Origin: Viola odorata | Taxonomy: Eukaryota; Streptophyta; Magnoliopsida; Malpighiales; Violaceae | Length of the DNA stretch: 64,000 nt | Assembly: GCA_963691705.1 (NCBI GenBank) | Contig: OY829545.1 | Coordinates: forward strand, 12,911,893-12,975,892 | Direction: 5' to 3' | Part shown: positions 1 through 10,589 of the stretch, piece by piece | How the letters are laid out: each line of letters starts with the position of its first letter | Position numbering within the stretch: position 1 is the stretch's first letter | Translations under genes and position numbers: made by a program | The notes under the pieces: generated by a model | Databases searched by the model: none | Seen by the model: the letters and a program-made list of their open reading frames with translations, nothing else | What the model was told of the DNA's origin: nothing

Positions 1-1269
1 GGAAGTAGCCAATGTCTGCAACCCATCTGAGCTGGTCAATGCTACAGATACATTGATCGATCCCAACGAACGAACATACAGAACCACTTTATACGTCTTC
101 CCTTGTTCAATATTCTGTATGAGAAAAAAAGGAAGATAACACGAATTGCAATCGATTACTATAATTGTTAAAATGTTTCAAGTTGATTATATACGATCTT
201 CGAATAGAAGTCCTAAAACTGACAGACAGAAATGATGAAACCAAACTGCAGTTATAAGGGACAGTGGTGAAATAGGAAAGAAGAATGGAGCTGGTTACAA
301 AATGAAAACCATAATTCTGACAGCTATATCTTACCATGCCCCAAAATCCTGGATTGTATATACCAACTCCACCAGCCGGACAAATATTACTGCCTTGGCT
401 ATCACAGAGAACCTCCATTTTGAGCGCGATCTTGTTACGCTCAAAGCAAGAAGAACGATCAGTAGATAGAATTAAAGATGACGCGTCACCAATTGGAGCC
501 CAAGGATTAATATTTGAAGGAACGTTTTGACCACCTGCTTCGAAACCTGAGGGGACAAAAATAATGGGGAAAAACAAGGTTCATGAGAATCCCTGTGTCA
601 ATATATTTGAAGCCAAAATTACAATGACTCCCCAAAAACACTGAATACATTTCAGTAAACTGTACGGTGGGACCTGGTTGAAACCAGAGTCTAGAACCTT
701 TGGTGCTTGAAGTGTAACTCAAAATGTAGTCAGAATTATCTAATATGCAGTTCCAAAATTTCTCTCATTATTCTTTTTAATTCACTCCAAATACATGAAG
801 GTTGGAGATATTACCCCTGTTGCTCACAAGCTCTCCCCATATTCCGCCAGATCCAGCATGATTTATTTCCTGCAGAAACCCAAGTCAGATAGTGCCCAGG
901 TCCTATCATACCTAACATATATCTACTTGTCATATGACTAAAAGCTTTGGTAAAAGCAACAAAAATCCACAGAAAACAGCATTCTACATACTTACTGAAT
1001 AGTTGCAGAAGCAGAAGCAGAACATTATGAACTATTTAGCCAATGTCAAAACAATGTGAACTGAAGTAAAAAATGCTAGAATGAGAGTGAATAAAGTAGA
1101 CCTCGTAGAATATCCCGAAGAGTGTTTCAGGAATAGGGCGCCCAACAGAAGCATTAACAAGCAATGTTGCTGATTGGTTTGCATCATTTCCAGCTGTAGA
1201 AGCAGAATACTGAAGTGCAAAACAAATGGCAATGAAGAAGGGTACAAAAAGAGCACAGACGCAACCCAT
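1..1269 (-). CDS. ASD1: Alpha-L-arabinofuranosidase (GH51, ASD1-like), 5' part only
   Basis: Secreted glycoside hydrolase family 51 enzyme that removes terminal arabinose from arabinan and arabinoxylan in the cell wall. Four exons are visible: 1102-1269, 815-869, 335-546 and 1-114; the rest lies beyond the left edge. The GT-AG phases close. The first exon encodes a hydrophobic signal peptide (MGCVCALFVPFFIAICFA) followed by GRPIPETLFGIFYE. Exon 2 encodes EINHAGSGGIWGELVSNR, exon 3 the GFEAGGQN and STDRSSCFERNK stretches, and exon 4 NIEQGKTYKVVLYVRS. These are hallmark N-terminal sequences of plant ASD1 proteins. The catalytic glutamates lie outside the window. I chose the ATG at 1269 because it starts the signal peptide. 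A GTG 24 bases upstream is in frame but is not a plausible start. A 5' UTR intron with its donor near 1889 is likely. Confidence 0.92.
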
Positions 1270-1329
1270 TGCTTCACCGAATTGCTCTCTCACTCACTAC
1301 ATGCATTAATAATGGCACCGGCGGAGCCT

Positions 1330-1890
1330 ATAAAAGAGCCCAATTCAGTTACAATTCTGATCAAGTAAACAGACAGAGAGAGGGAAAAAGGAAAACAGAA
1401 AGGAACACACATTATAGAAAAATAGGTAAGGCTATAAGATAGAATGAGTAGGGGCCCATGATGCAACATACTATAGGAAGAAAAGAAACTGAATCAGTTC
1501 CATTATGATTGAAAAAAGGGAAGAAACAAGATTAAAAAAATGGTTACAGTAGTACATAAAAAGGAATGAATAATGAAGTGTTTCTTTATCAGATAACTTA
1601 TCAGCTAACATGGCATCACTCAAGAAGGGGCCACACTACACTCACATCTTTTGTTTTGTTTGTTGGGTTTTGCTAATTAAATATTCATGGTTCACAGCAG
1701 TAACACGTCAAACAAAACACCCAAAAATGATAAATGCAACCTATAATTATACATAAAGGAACTCAATTTAGAGTTTGTGGAGGAAACCCAGATGGCAGAT
1801 TGACTAATTTTGCACAGAAGAGATAAGAATATGCTCAAACTGAATAATGGGAATCACTAAAAAGTGTAGATGAGAAAGAATTATAGTACC
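1330..1890 (-). other. Probable 5' UTR intron of the arabinofuranosidase gene
   Basis: On the minus strand a TTTTCAG|GTACTATAATT donor context lies at about 1889. Polypyrimidine-rich acceptor candidates sit at about 1361 (ATCAG) and 1329 (TATAG), just upstream of the start codon. The interval has no coding potential. The exact acceptor cannot be fixed without transcripts. Confidence 0.4.
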
Positions 1891-2100
1891 TGAAAACAAG
1901 GGGAAAAGGGTTTTGTCAGTTTGATGGCAGATGAGGCAAGCTAGTTAGAATTGGAGGTGGTGATGTTGGCGTTTGTTGAAACTTGAATTAATGGATTTGT
2001 GTCTTTTAAGGTAATTTGTGTTTTGCACACATAAAATTGAAGTGGAAAATGGAACAAGAAAAGGAAAAGGTTATAGAATTAATTGACAGAGGAGTGAAGG

Positions 2101-4158
2101 GGAGGGATGGATATGGATTCTTAACTTCCGTTGGTCATTGTAATTTATACTCCAGTTAAGCTAATTCATCAGTTTTGGTTTTGCTTTAAAGACAGAAGCA
2201 ATGTATTCATAATGTACTCCTCAATCGCTGTCGCTTTTGATTACAAGGAACAATTATCCGTTTGCTCAAGGATAAGCTACGTTTGGGAGACGGGATTGAA
2301 TTTGAACAAATTGATGCTAATTAAATCTAATCTTTTGAGATCCACCTAGTTAGTTCGGAAGCTCTCACTATTTTTTAGTATTTTTTTAAGATTCAGTGGG
2401 TCATGCTATTTTTGCTTGTCGGAAAAAAATATCAATAATTTTATGAGTTTTTTTTATACAGACGAAAATAAAATTCAAATATAAGCTTAAATCTTTCCAT
2501 GTATTTTTATCAAAATGAATTTTTTTTTGTTAGCATGTATAGGAATGAAAGTTAGGAGTGGGGAACATGTGTGACCTTCCTTATTTTGCACGAATAATCG
2601 AGCTAAAAAATTAATGAATTTATAATTTAGTAATATTTCTTAAATTTTTATAAACTATGAAAGTTCAAGTCTCGTGTTTGAATATTTTTAGTTATATTTT
2701 TATCCGGATTAAAAAAGCTTTAAGCTAATATCAATTTTATATAAGTTCTCCACTAAATAGTCATCTCAGCACATTCTTGCATATCCACAAACAATAAAAT
2801 ATAAATTCAAGAAGTGTGGTGCCCAAGATTCGTGGCTTGACAGAGGCAGACAGACAACGAGTATACGCATTACCCAGTGGCCGGCCTTCGCGCTTAAGTT
2901 GGCACTCGCAGGCATTTAAAATCTCAAAACACCAATTTAATAATTTATTTATTTATAATAATAATAATAATAGGTGAACTTGTGAATTTGGCTTTTGGCC
3001 TTCAACTAAACAAAAGAAAATGTTTCTAATCTTTACTTGTCACACCTAATATAATAATATATTCTTTTAAAATAAATACTGAAATTTATAAAATAATATT
3101 TTATTCTTTTAATTGTATGTCTTAATATCTCTATTTAAATATTAAAATTTATGTCATAAAATATAATAAAGATTAATGTAGTAATTTCCAAATCAAATGA
3201 TGTGAAAGTAACGATATGAGTGACCGTGTGAGAATACCATCACCCAAAAAAATACTAATTAATGGACTTTTTTTACCAAATAACGGAAAAAGATATTATG
3301 TGTAAGTTTTATCCACAAATTCATCCATATCCTTATCCATCTAGCTAACGTCATTAAATGAGAGAAACTTTGACTGTCTTCAAAATTAGCATTATTATTA
3401 GCCTCCAGAGAAAAGAAATAAATAAAAAATGAAAGGAATTTTTTTAGTTCATTTTTTCCTATTAGCTGAATTTAATCTCGTTTAAATTTTACTGAGCAGT
3501 GTAGAATTTCTAAAAATTTGATTAGATTTTTAACGATTATTTTATCCAACAAAACTCTAACTCTTACTCTTGTTCTTCAATTTAGTCCTTAGCATCTTTG
3601 TTGTTGTTTTGTAATTCCTCTTTTTTTTATTTTTTTTCATAAATAGGCCCAAATATAAATATTAAATTCAACAAAATTCCCCATCTTCTTTATCCCTCAC
3701 CCTTCCCTTTCACTCTCCATTAAATCCCGAGTCTCCTTTAAGCCCAGATCGGTAATGTTGACTCTTCTTTGTTGTGGATGACGTGACTGGTGATGGAAGA
3801 AAATAAAAGAAAAAATAAATGAGTAATAGTAATAAAAAGAATCCCATTTTGCTGACTTTCATGTTTTTTAATGGAATATTCGGTGTCACATTACAAAGAA
3901 CAAGAGGTCACGTTATAAATTTTATTAAATCAATAAATATGTCAGAGATCTAAATGAATCTTTCCACAAATATTAAGAACGGTAGAATTTATTATCTCAG
4001 TGATCCTCAATTCGAAATTTTAATTAATAATACTATAAATTAATTAACAATTAAATGTTAGTTGTTCCTTTATTTTGTCCAAAATATGGAGAAAAACAAA
4101 AGTTCCTGTCAAAAAATTCGAAACTTTAGCTTCATGACTTACCTTGAATATCCTTACC
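2101..4158. other. AT-rich intergenic DNA
   Basis: Upstream flank of the arabinofuranosidase gene. I see no open frame with family features. There are several A/T tracts and a short TAA repeat near 2958-2971. The stretch at 2660-2690 (GTTCAAGTCTCGTG) looks like a decayed tRNA-type B box but has no clear partner. Confidence 0.5.
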
Positions 4159-4545
4159 AGGAGTGTACAAAAATGGAACCGAATTAGAATCACCGATACA
4201 AAAATGGTTTAGTTTGGTTCTCCATCTCTAAAAATTGGAAACCGAATTAGAAAATTGGGGATTCGTTTCATATATATTTGCTTTGAGGTCAAGGGTTCAA
4301 AATCATCCATGGTTTTGATGGCTAGAATTAGTAAACTCCTTTTCTTTCTTTGTTCTTAACAAAACCATAAAAAAAAAAAATATGGGTCAGAATTACAACC
4401 AACTTGAACTGGAACATTAATTCAGGATCGAACCAAACCGTTAGAAAATGGTTTAGTTCTGCTCTTGAATTTCTAGACACGTAAATTTCTGATTCAATTC
4501 AGTTTTTTTCCAAAGTCCGGACCGAACTGGCCTATGTACACTCCT
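4159..4545. mobile_element. MITE-like element with AGGAGTGTACA inverted ends
   Basis: The segment begins AGGAGTGTACA and ends TGTACACTCCT, a perfect 11-base inverted repeat about 387 bases apart. The inner flanks contain complementary runs (AACCGAATTAG on the left, GACCGAACTGG on the right). There is no coding capacity. This fits a small non-autonomous DNA transposon. I could not identify a clear target-site duplication, so the superfamily is left open. Confidence 0.6.
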
Positions 4546-4623
4546 AATCTTTCTTTTATGAATTTTAATTTACAAAAATTAATGAAACTCATTCTAGAAA
4601 TTCTAGAGACAGGAGATAATGAG

Positions 4624-4786
4624 CCTATTTGGGATTGCTTCCAAACAAATTATACTTTTTATTACAATTGATCTAATGACCAAAACTATTTTTGGTTTAA
4701 ATTTGATACTTCTACCGGAATCTGTTTTGATCCTTAGATTAGATCACGAAGGAAACAGAATTTGTTAGGAAGCTATCCCAAACCCA
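4624..4786. mobile_element. Short MITE with TTTGGGATTGCTTCC-type inverted ends
   Basis: The left end reads ATTTGGGATTGCTTCCAAAC. The reverse complement of the right end reads GTTTGGGATAGCTTCCTAAC, so the element is about 160 bases with well-matched terminal inverted repeats. It is non-coding. The superfamily is not assigned. Confidence 0.6.
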
Positions 4787-5419
4787 ATGTATATAAAATA
4801 CATCAATTCTTCTAATTATTAGATTTAGATGAATGAAGTTTTATAAATGTGAATAAATTATTATCGATGAAGGAAGACATATATGGAGTCCGAGTCTTCT
4901 TGTATACATTCTTATGTATGTTATTTTTTGTTTGTTAATAATGAATAAAATGTACAACAATAAATGAAAAATATAATGCGCGTGGAGTGTCGCTCCCGGC
5001 TTAGCGGGATCCGAAAGGAAAATAAATTAATATGACAAAAAAAGTGAAGTTTCCGGGAGAAATACAAAAAAATGTTATAAAAAATGAAAATAAGGCAATG
5101 GCCTTAAAATGACCTTAAATTAAAAAGTTGGAGGATCGAGCAGGTGTTAGGCACCAAAACTCATCCTATAAGATTCTGAAATTTAAAACTGAAGTTTCCG
5201 CTTTGAGTCTCTTACACAACAAAGAATGCATCAACAACTACGCATAATATCAAAGATCGAATGTTCTTGCTTTCTTTCATCATTCGCCATCAACCAAAGC
5301 CAAATAGCATTGTTTTCCCAGACAACAAAAATAAACATTCCTATAACACCTGCCTAAACTGCACGAAGTAGATTGCCTCAATTCTTACGATAGTGTCAAA
5401 GGAATTAGCAATTGCTAGA
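4787..5419. other. Intergenic DNA, nothing recognised
   Basis: AT-rich DNA between two inverted-repeat elements. I found no coding, RNA or repeat signature that I can support. Confidence 0.4.
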
Positions 5420-6170
5420 CCCTAAGCCTATGTATGGGAAGAAGGATTAGAGGGGTAAGGAAAGAGAGGGGAAGGAAATTTTTAAAATTTCCCTTGTATG
5501 GGAAAAAAAATGCAAGGGAATTAAAAATAAAGCAAGGGAATACAGAGTAAATAAATTATAAAAATTTCCTCCCCTGGCTCACAAAATATTTCCTCCCATA
5601 AGCGGGAGGAAACGGAAGTAACTCAAGGGGAAAAACAATTATTCCATTACTGACCCCTCAACCACAACAACCTCTCACCCTTGTACCACCATCCAACACT
5701 GACCCAAAATCTCTTATTCCTCTTGCAAAATTGCCCACCCAAGAAGCTTCCCCTTAACTTTTGATTCCTTGACAACTAACCATTTTAAAAGCACTTCCTC
5801 AATTTTCACAAATCCTCAGCTACGTGTTCTCCAAAAATCAATCCTTTTTAGTTTTCACATTAACAAAAAAAAAAAAGTTTTTTATCTGATCCTCTAATTC
5901 GAGACGCAAAATGGGTCCATACTTTTTCCAGCTGAAGAAAACCTGTTTGAGAAAAGGAGAGAGAAGTGTACGAAAGGAGAAGGAAATTGTGCAAAACCAA
6001 GACCCCTGCACTGCCGTTACATAGTGTGTGTAGTGTGTACTGCTTCTACTTTTCTTGTGTGCTATCTATCTATAGTAAGCCAAACGTCTATTGCATGATG
6101 TGGGTGAGAGGTAGTAGTCAGTCCTCCTTCATTCTACATTACTAGTTCGATACACTTTTAGATCTGTCGT

Positions 6171-6385
6171 GGCCACCATCCCGTGGTCGCTCACCAAAAT
6201 GATGTTCACATCATCAAAGACCCCTATCTCTTCCGGTCCATGGATTAATCTTCCGATCATGTGGTCGACATACGCAACTGCTTCCGTGATCTTCGGATGG
6301 TCGGGCCCGAATCTGTGGCCTTGATAATCTGGGTAGTGGAAATATAATGTAATGAAATCAGGGACTTCATCGTCGGAAAAATATC
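6171..6385 (-). pseudogene. Fragment of a nucleotide pyrophosphatase/phosphodiesterase gene
   Basis: The minus strand reads without a stop for about 70 codons and matches the catalytic domain of plant ectonucleotide pyrophosphatase/phosphodiesterases. Diagnostic stretches are DEVPDFITLYF, GPDHPKITEAVAYVDHMIGR and VSDHGMVATTD. The second contains a metal-ligand histidine and the last is the conserved DHGM metal site. It has no start codon, no N-terminal domain and no continuation past the DHGM region, so it is a captured fragment and not a gene. The absence of stops suggests that capture was fairly recent or that the parent exon happens to be well preserved. Confidence 0.85.
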
Positions 6386-6396
6386 GGAGAGAGAGC

Positions 6397-6462
6397 AGAC
6401 TTATTTATGCAAGGTGTGGTGAGCTTAGCCTTGCACGAAAGGTGTTCGATGAAATTCAGCTG
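6397..6462 (+). pseudogene. Fragment of a PPR-protein gene
   Basis: The plus strand encodes LIYARCGELSLARKVFDEI, a textbook pentatricopeptide-repeat motif. About 11 bases separate it from the divergent phosphodiesterase fragment, so two unrelated gene pieces lie side by side in opposite orientation. Only about 22 codons are recognisable. Confidence 0.75.
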
Positions 6463-6702
6463 GAAAGTATGAAAATGACCATAGGGATAAAGTGGTAAAA
6501 TAACTATAAAAAAAATCCTTCTCATTTATGTTGTCATCCACAAATATTATAATTTACTTCCTTTTCCCTTGTATCTAAAAAATGTAGCCATACAAAAGAA
6601 TTTTTGTAAAAGTTCCCTTCCTCTCATTCCCTTCCCTTTCCCTTGTTAAATTTACTCTCTTTTCCTTCCTGCACTTTAATTCCCATACAAAGCATAAGGG
6701 AT

Positions 6703-7981
6703 AATGCATTTTTTGGCACTGGTACAACATTTGATTGACTGAATTGTCACCTCCCTTTTTTCTTACTTTTAAATGGTACCTACACTCAACACGAATGTCA
6801 CAATTGGTACCTGGGAGTAACGCCGTCCGTGTCCCACCGTGATCTATCCTACGTGGCACGACACGTCATACGCCACGTAGGATTCGACTGACGTGTCATG
6901 CCACGTCATCAATGCGACCCGAATGTCTCACACGGATCTGGGTATTCGGAACGACGCGTCATACTCGTTGAACGACGTGTCGTTCAGTGTGTTAGTTCTT
7001 TAAGAAGAGTACGGCGTCGTTTTGTCTAATACTTATCTCCCTTTCCTTTCCAAGTTGTCGTCCCCAACCCGCAAAGCAGAACCCCATCTCTCTCGCTCTC
7101 AATCTCTGTCGCGAACCCCAACCATTCTCACTCCCTCTCTGTCGCGTTCTCAACCCAGCAAAGAACTCCATCTCTCTCGTTCTCAATCTCTGTGATGTGG
7201 TTTGGTTGATTGGCGGTGAGCGAGGGTGATTGTGGCGGTGGCGATGGCGATGGGTGTTTGACGCGGTGGCTGAAATGAAATTGGTTTTAGTATTGGGATA
7301 ATTGGTTTGGGATTTAACTAGGTAGAGGCAGGATTGGGATTGAATTTGTATTTGGCAGGGGTGGCTAATTAATTTGGCAGTGGATGGTTGTTTTTAATTT
7401 GGTGATTGGTTTGAAGTTTGCTTTGCATGGGATGGCTTAATTGGTTTGGTTAATTGGGATTGATTTAATTGGTTTGGGAAGGATTAATTTGGTAGAGGGG
7501 ATTGAATTTGGTAGTGATGTGGCGACTGAGCGGCTGTGGTGAAAGCGCTGGTGGCTGCGGCAGTGAGCGATTGGCAGCGGTTGTGGCGGAGGCGCTGGGA
7601 TTTAATTGACAGAGGTTGTATTTTGAGATTTAATTGGTAGAGGTTGGATTAATTTGGATCGAATAAAGGAGAGGGAGATGGTTTTACCTCCTGGATTTGG
7701 CAGAGATGGTTGGGGACGACGAGGCAGAGAGGGAGATAAGTATATGGGTGAACGACGCATCTTTTTTCTTAATGAACAACGTTTCGTTCACAACTCGTCA
7801 ACCGAATCCCACGTGGCGTCTGACGTGTCGAGCCACGTAGGATAGTTGACGGTGGCATATGGACGGCGTTACTCTCAGGTACCAATTGTGACATTTATGT
7901 TGAGTGTAGGTGTCATTTAAAAGCAAGAAAAAAGATAGGTGTCAATTCAGTCAATCAAATGTTGTACAGGTGCTAAAAAAT
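6703..7981. mobile_element. Long-TIR element, Mutator-like in structure
   Basis: The left terminus (CATTTTTTGGCAC, then GTACAACATTTGATTGACTG) is repeated in inverted orientation at the right terminus (CAGTCAATCAAATGTTGTAC, then GTGCTAAAAAATG). The similarity continues inwards for about 300 bases or more. It includes GGTACC, GTAACGCCGTCC, CCACGTAGG and the TTATCTCCCT/GTCGTCCCCAACC motifs. The centre (7190-7640) is G-rich on the plus strand and has no transposase. Long TIRs without coding capacity are typical of non-autonomous Mutator-like elements. The element begins 3 bases after the end of the previous one. No matching 8-11 base target duplication was seen. Confidence 0.65.
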
Positions 7982-8114
7982 GTAATAACCCAGACCCTAA
8001 TTAACCTCAGATACTAAAACACAGAAACGTATCATCCTAACAATATCATCGCCTGCAAAACAAAACCCTCCAATCAACAACTAGCCACATGTAACAAAAC
8101 TGGTTCTTATTCAC

Positions 8115-8795
8115 TCAACTATCCCCTTCTCCACTCCTCCTCCTTTTCTTCTTACGTCGCTTCTCCTCCGACCCATCCTCCCCTTTTTCAGCAACCTCTT
8201 CACTTTTCCTCTTCTTCTTCTTCCCTTCCTCCTTAACAATGATTGTGCCCTCGTCCTCCTTCTTCTCATCAACTCTCTTCTTCTTTCCCTCCTTAATTAT
8301 GATCGTGCCCTCATCTTCTCCTTCTTTTCCTACTACTTTACCACCATTCTCCTTGTAGCCAACGACAAGACCTATTTCTCTCTCCCCATCCTGCTTCTTC
8401 TTATGTTTATTTTTATGAATTCCTTCCCCATTACTTAGTACCTTACCCTCACTATTATCCACAGGATTGCCAAAATGAACTCTCTCCTCATTCTTCTTCT
8501 TATTCTCATTTTTCATCTTCCTTTTTACTTCAGGACTGAACTCAGACTGACTCAGCTTCTCTGCATTAACCTCCTCACTTTGAGTCTTCTTTGACTTGTG
8601 CCTACTTTGTTTCCTCCGATCAGATTTGGAATGGAAGCGTGCCAGTTCATCAAACGCAGCATTTGCACGGCGCAGGTAAGCACAGATGGCCTGAGAAGCA
8701 CCAGTCTCTGCAGAGACAAACTTGGAGATAATAGAAGCAGCTTTGGAGATGGAGACTGGAGTTGACGATGTGATCTTCCCAGTGATGGTTTTCAT
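8115..8795 (-). CDS. Lysine-rich, highly charged protein of unknown function
   Basis: A single coding exon of 226 residues. The first 60 or so residues are a compact, non-repetitive segment (SKAASIISKFVSAETGASQ, then AYLRRANAAFDELARFH) that looks like a short conserved plant domain. The remainder is strongly basic and acidic, with KKKRK and KRRKKKRRR clusters typical of nuclear or nucleolar proteins. Two near-identical DEGTIIIKEGKKK/DEGTIIVKEEGKKK repeats occur near the C-terminus. The 5' UTR appears to be spliced, with a plausible donor (GTAAATAC) near 9840 and an acceptor near 9024. I do not recognise a named family. Nuclear location is inferred from composition only. Confidence 0.75.
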   Translation of the reverse strand: MKTITGKITSSTPVSISKAASIISKFVSAETGASQAICAYLRRANAAFDELARFHSKSDRRKQSRHKSKKTQSEEVNAEKLSQSEFSPEVKRKMKNENKKKNEERVHFGNPVDNSEGKVLSNGEGIHKNKHKKKQDGEREIGLVVGYKENGGKVVGKEGEDEGTIIIKEGKKKRVDEKKEDEGTIIVKEEGKKKKRKSEEVAEKGEDGSEEKRRKKKRRRSGEGDS

Positions 8796-10040
8796 GATGC
8801 AAACCCAACAAAAAACTATTCACAACTATGTATGCTCAAACATTCACAAAATGGGCACCAGTAGCACACCCACCTCACCTGCACAGAGCTCATACTATCT
8901 TAATTCAGCGCCATTTGCAAAGACAATGAAATTACAAACAGAAACCTAAAAACACAAAATTTAACATGCGCTCTACCTAACAACACAAATTTTACTCCTG
9001 CTGCCAAGGCTTGATCAATCAGCCTGCAAAATTTGACAAGAGAGTAGCCTTATTTTAATATAATGATATGCATCCTATAAGGTCACAAGTCATTAATGAA
9101 CTTGCAGATGCCTGAGCAGAAGGAATAGTGGCCTCGATCAGTTTCAAGGGAACTCAAAATGAGATGAGTAAGATAGTTGTACGGTCACTTGAAATGAAGA
9201 CCAAAGTGCATAACTCATTCTCACTTGGTAGGTTACAGGGTAAGAACAATCTGGGTTCTAAATATTTCAATAGATTTTACACAGTAGGTAAAACTTAAAA
9301 GTCCATTGATCATGCCATGGCTCAGAACAAACTCAAAGCATCATTACAAGCTCTCCTAAACCAAATTGTTCAGACCTAATGATTACAATACAAAGTACAC
9401 ACAGTAATATTGCCACCTAAAACATGAAATTCATCCATTACCCGTCACCGATAACAAAGGTCCCTTAAGATACCAATTATTTGCATTGTAATTCAGATAT
9501 GACAAATCAAGAATCTTTTTTAAGTAAAGAAGAGAACTTGCAATTACTTACTTGTATAAACAGTACTTATACTCCTGGCTTCTAGTTATATCTTTCTCTC
9601 TTTCTTCAATCTACGCATAAAATAAGCAGAAACCCATGAAGAATCCATAGCAACAAAGAGAACCCATATTGAAAATCTCACTCACCGGATCAGCTCGTAA
9701 CAGGTAGGAGAAATACACCGCAAAGAACAATTTTTCTTAGCTGTCATGGAAGATAGAAGTTAAAACGAAAGCAAGCAAAACCCAAATGAAGGAATAACAA
9801 GAGTATTAACCAGAGGAAACGAATCAGCTTGTATTTACCGAAACAAGACAGTGTTGTGCCGCCGCCGCCGCTCCTGCTCTCCCAATTTATTGCCCTCTTC
9901 GTCAGCAATAGATGAAAATTGAATTTGGATGAACAAAAGAAAACTTAGGTTTTGCTCGTTCGGGAATGGTTGTAGGGAAGTAGATTGGTAGTGTTTGAAG
10001 AACTGATCGTTCCACTCTCCGTTGCATTTTCCTTTTTAGT
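8796..10040 (-). other. Probable spliced 5' UTR and promoter of the lysine-rich gene
   Basis: On the minus strand a GC-rich leader (GCGGCGGCGGCGGC near 9860-9875) ends at a GTAAATAC donor near 9840. Further splice-like sites occur near 9686 (CCG|GTGAGTGAG) and 9024 (TTTTGCAG). No protein-coding frame is evident. The divergent acyltransferase gene starts about 0.5 kb beyond. Confidence 0.4.
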
Positions 10041-10589
10041 CAATGAAAATGGGCTTTTAAGCTACAGCCTGCAAAACAAATGGGCTGGGTTTTGAGGGGA
10101 GAAGAATGGACTAAAAGGTTTATAAATTACAATAATTTTTATTTTTTATTTTTATATAAAAAGGAAATAAAAGACTAATAAATTTGCATATCCTGATTTA
10201 GTGCGTCTTTTTTTACCATTATTCTTTTATAGATATAAATAAAGCTAAAAAGACGGTAAAAAGGTAGAAATGGTAGGAAGTAGAGACAAGAGTTTTCTGT
10301 TGTTTGTTAGAGAAAGATAGGAAAAAGAATAAGAGGGGAGCTGTCATTTTTCATTCATTTGGTTTTTTGCTCCAATCACAGGCAAGGACAAAATGGGAAG
10401 AAGGAAGTGAAAAGAAGGAGAAGAAGAAGAAAAACAAAACAAAAAACAAAGGTGAGACACCATCTTCCATATTTCTCGTTAATTTTTATTAATATTAATA
10501 CTAATTCTTTTGATCTGAGATGTTTGTGTTTGCATATTCTTGTTTAGGCACATTTCAAGGAGAGGAAATTACCCACCCACCCACCACCG

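Larger units (their letters stand above)
5420..6700. mobile_element. Terminal-inverted-repeat element carrying two gene fragments (Pack-type)
   Basis: The left end (from CCCTAAGCCTATGTATGGGAA) and the reverse complement of the right end (CCCTTATGCTTTGTATGGGAA) match at 16 of 21 bases. Purine-rich stretches with GGAAGG and GGGAA motifs continue inwards for about 180 bases on both sides. Between them lie a nucleotide pyrophosphatase/phosphodiesterase exon fragment (minus strand) and a PPR-motif fragment (plus strand). Transposons that enclose pieces of unrelated host genes are known in plants as Pack-MULEs and Pack-TIRs. No transposase is present, so the element would be non-autonomous. The TIRs are diverged and I found no clean target-site duplication. 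Confidence 0.6.

Noticed and set aside
1326..1335. CTATAAAAG on the plus strand as a promoter
   Set aside because: No plus-strand gene follows. On the minus strand it reads as a pyrimidine-rich TTTTATAG, more likely part of a UTR acceptor region.
6575..7186. Minus-strand frames of 94 and 64 residues
   Set aside because: They fall within the terminal inverted repeats of the two elements and encode only low-complexity Arg/Lys-rich strings.
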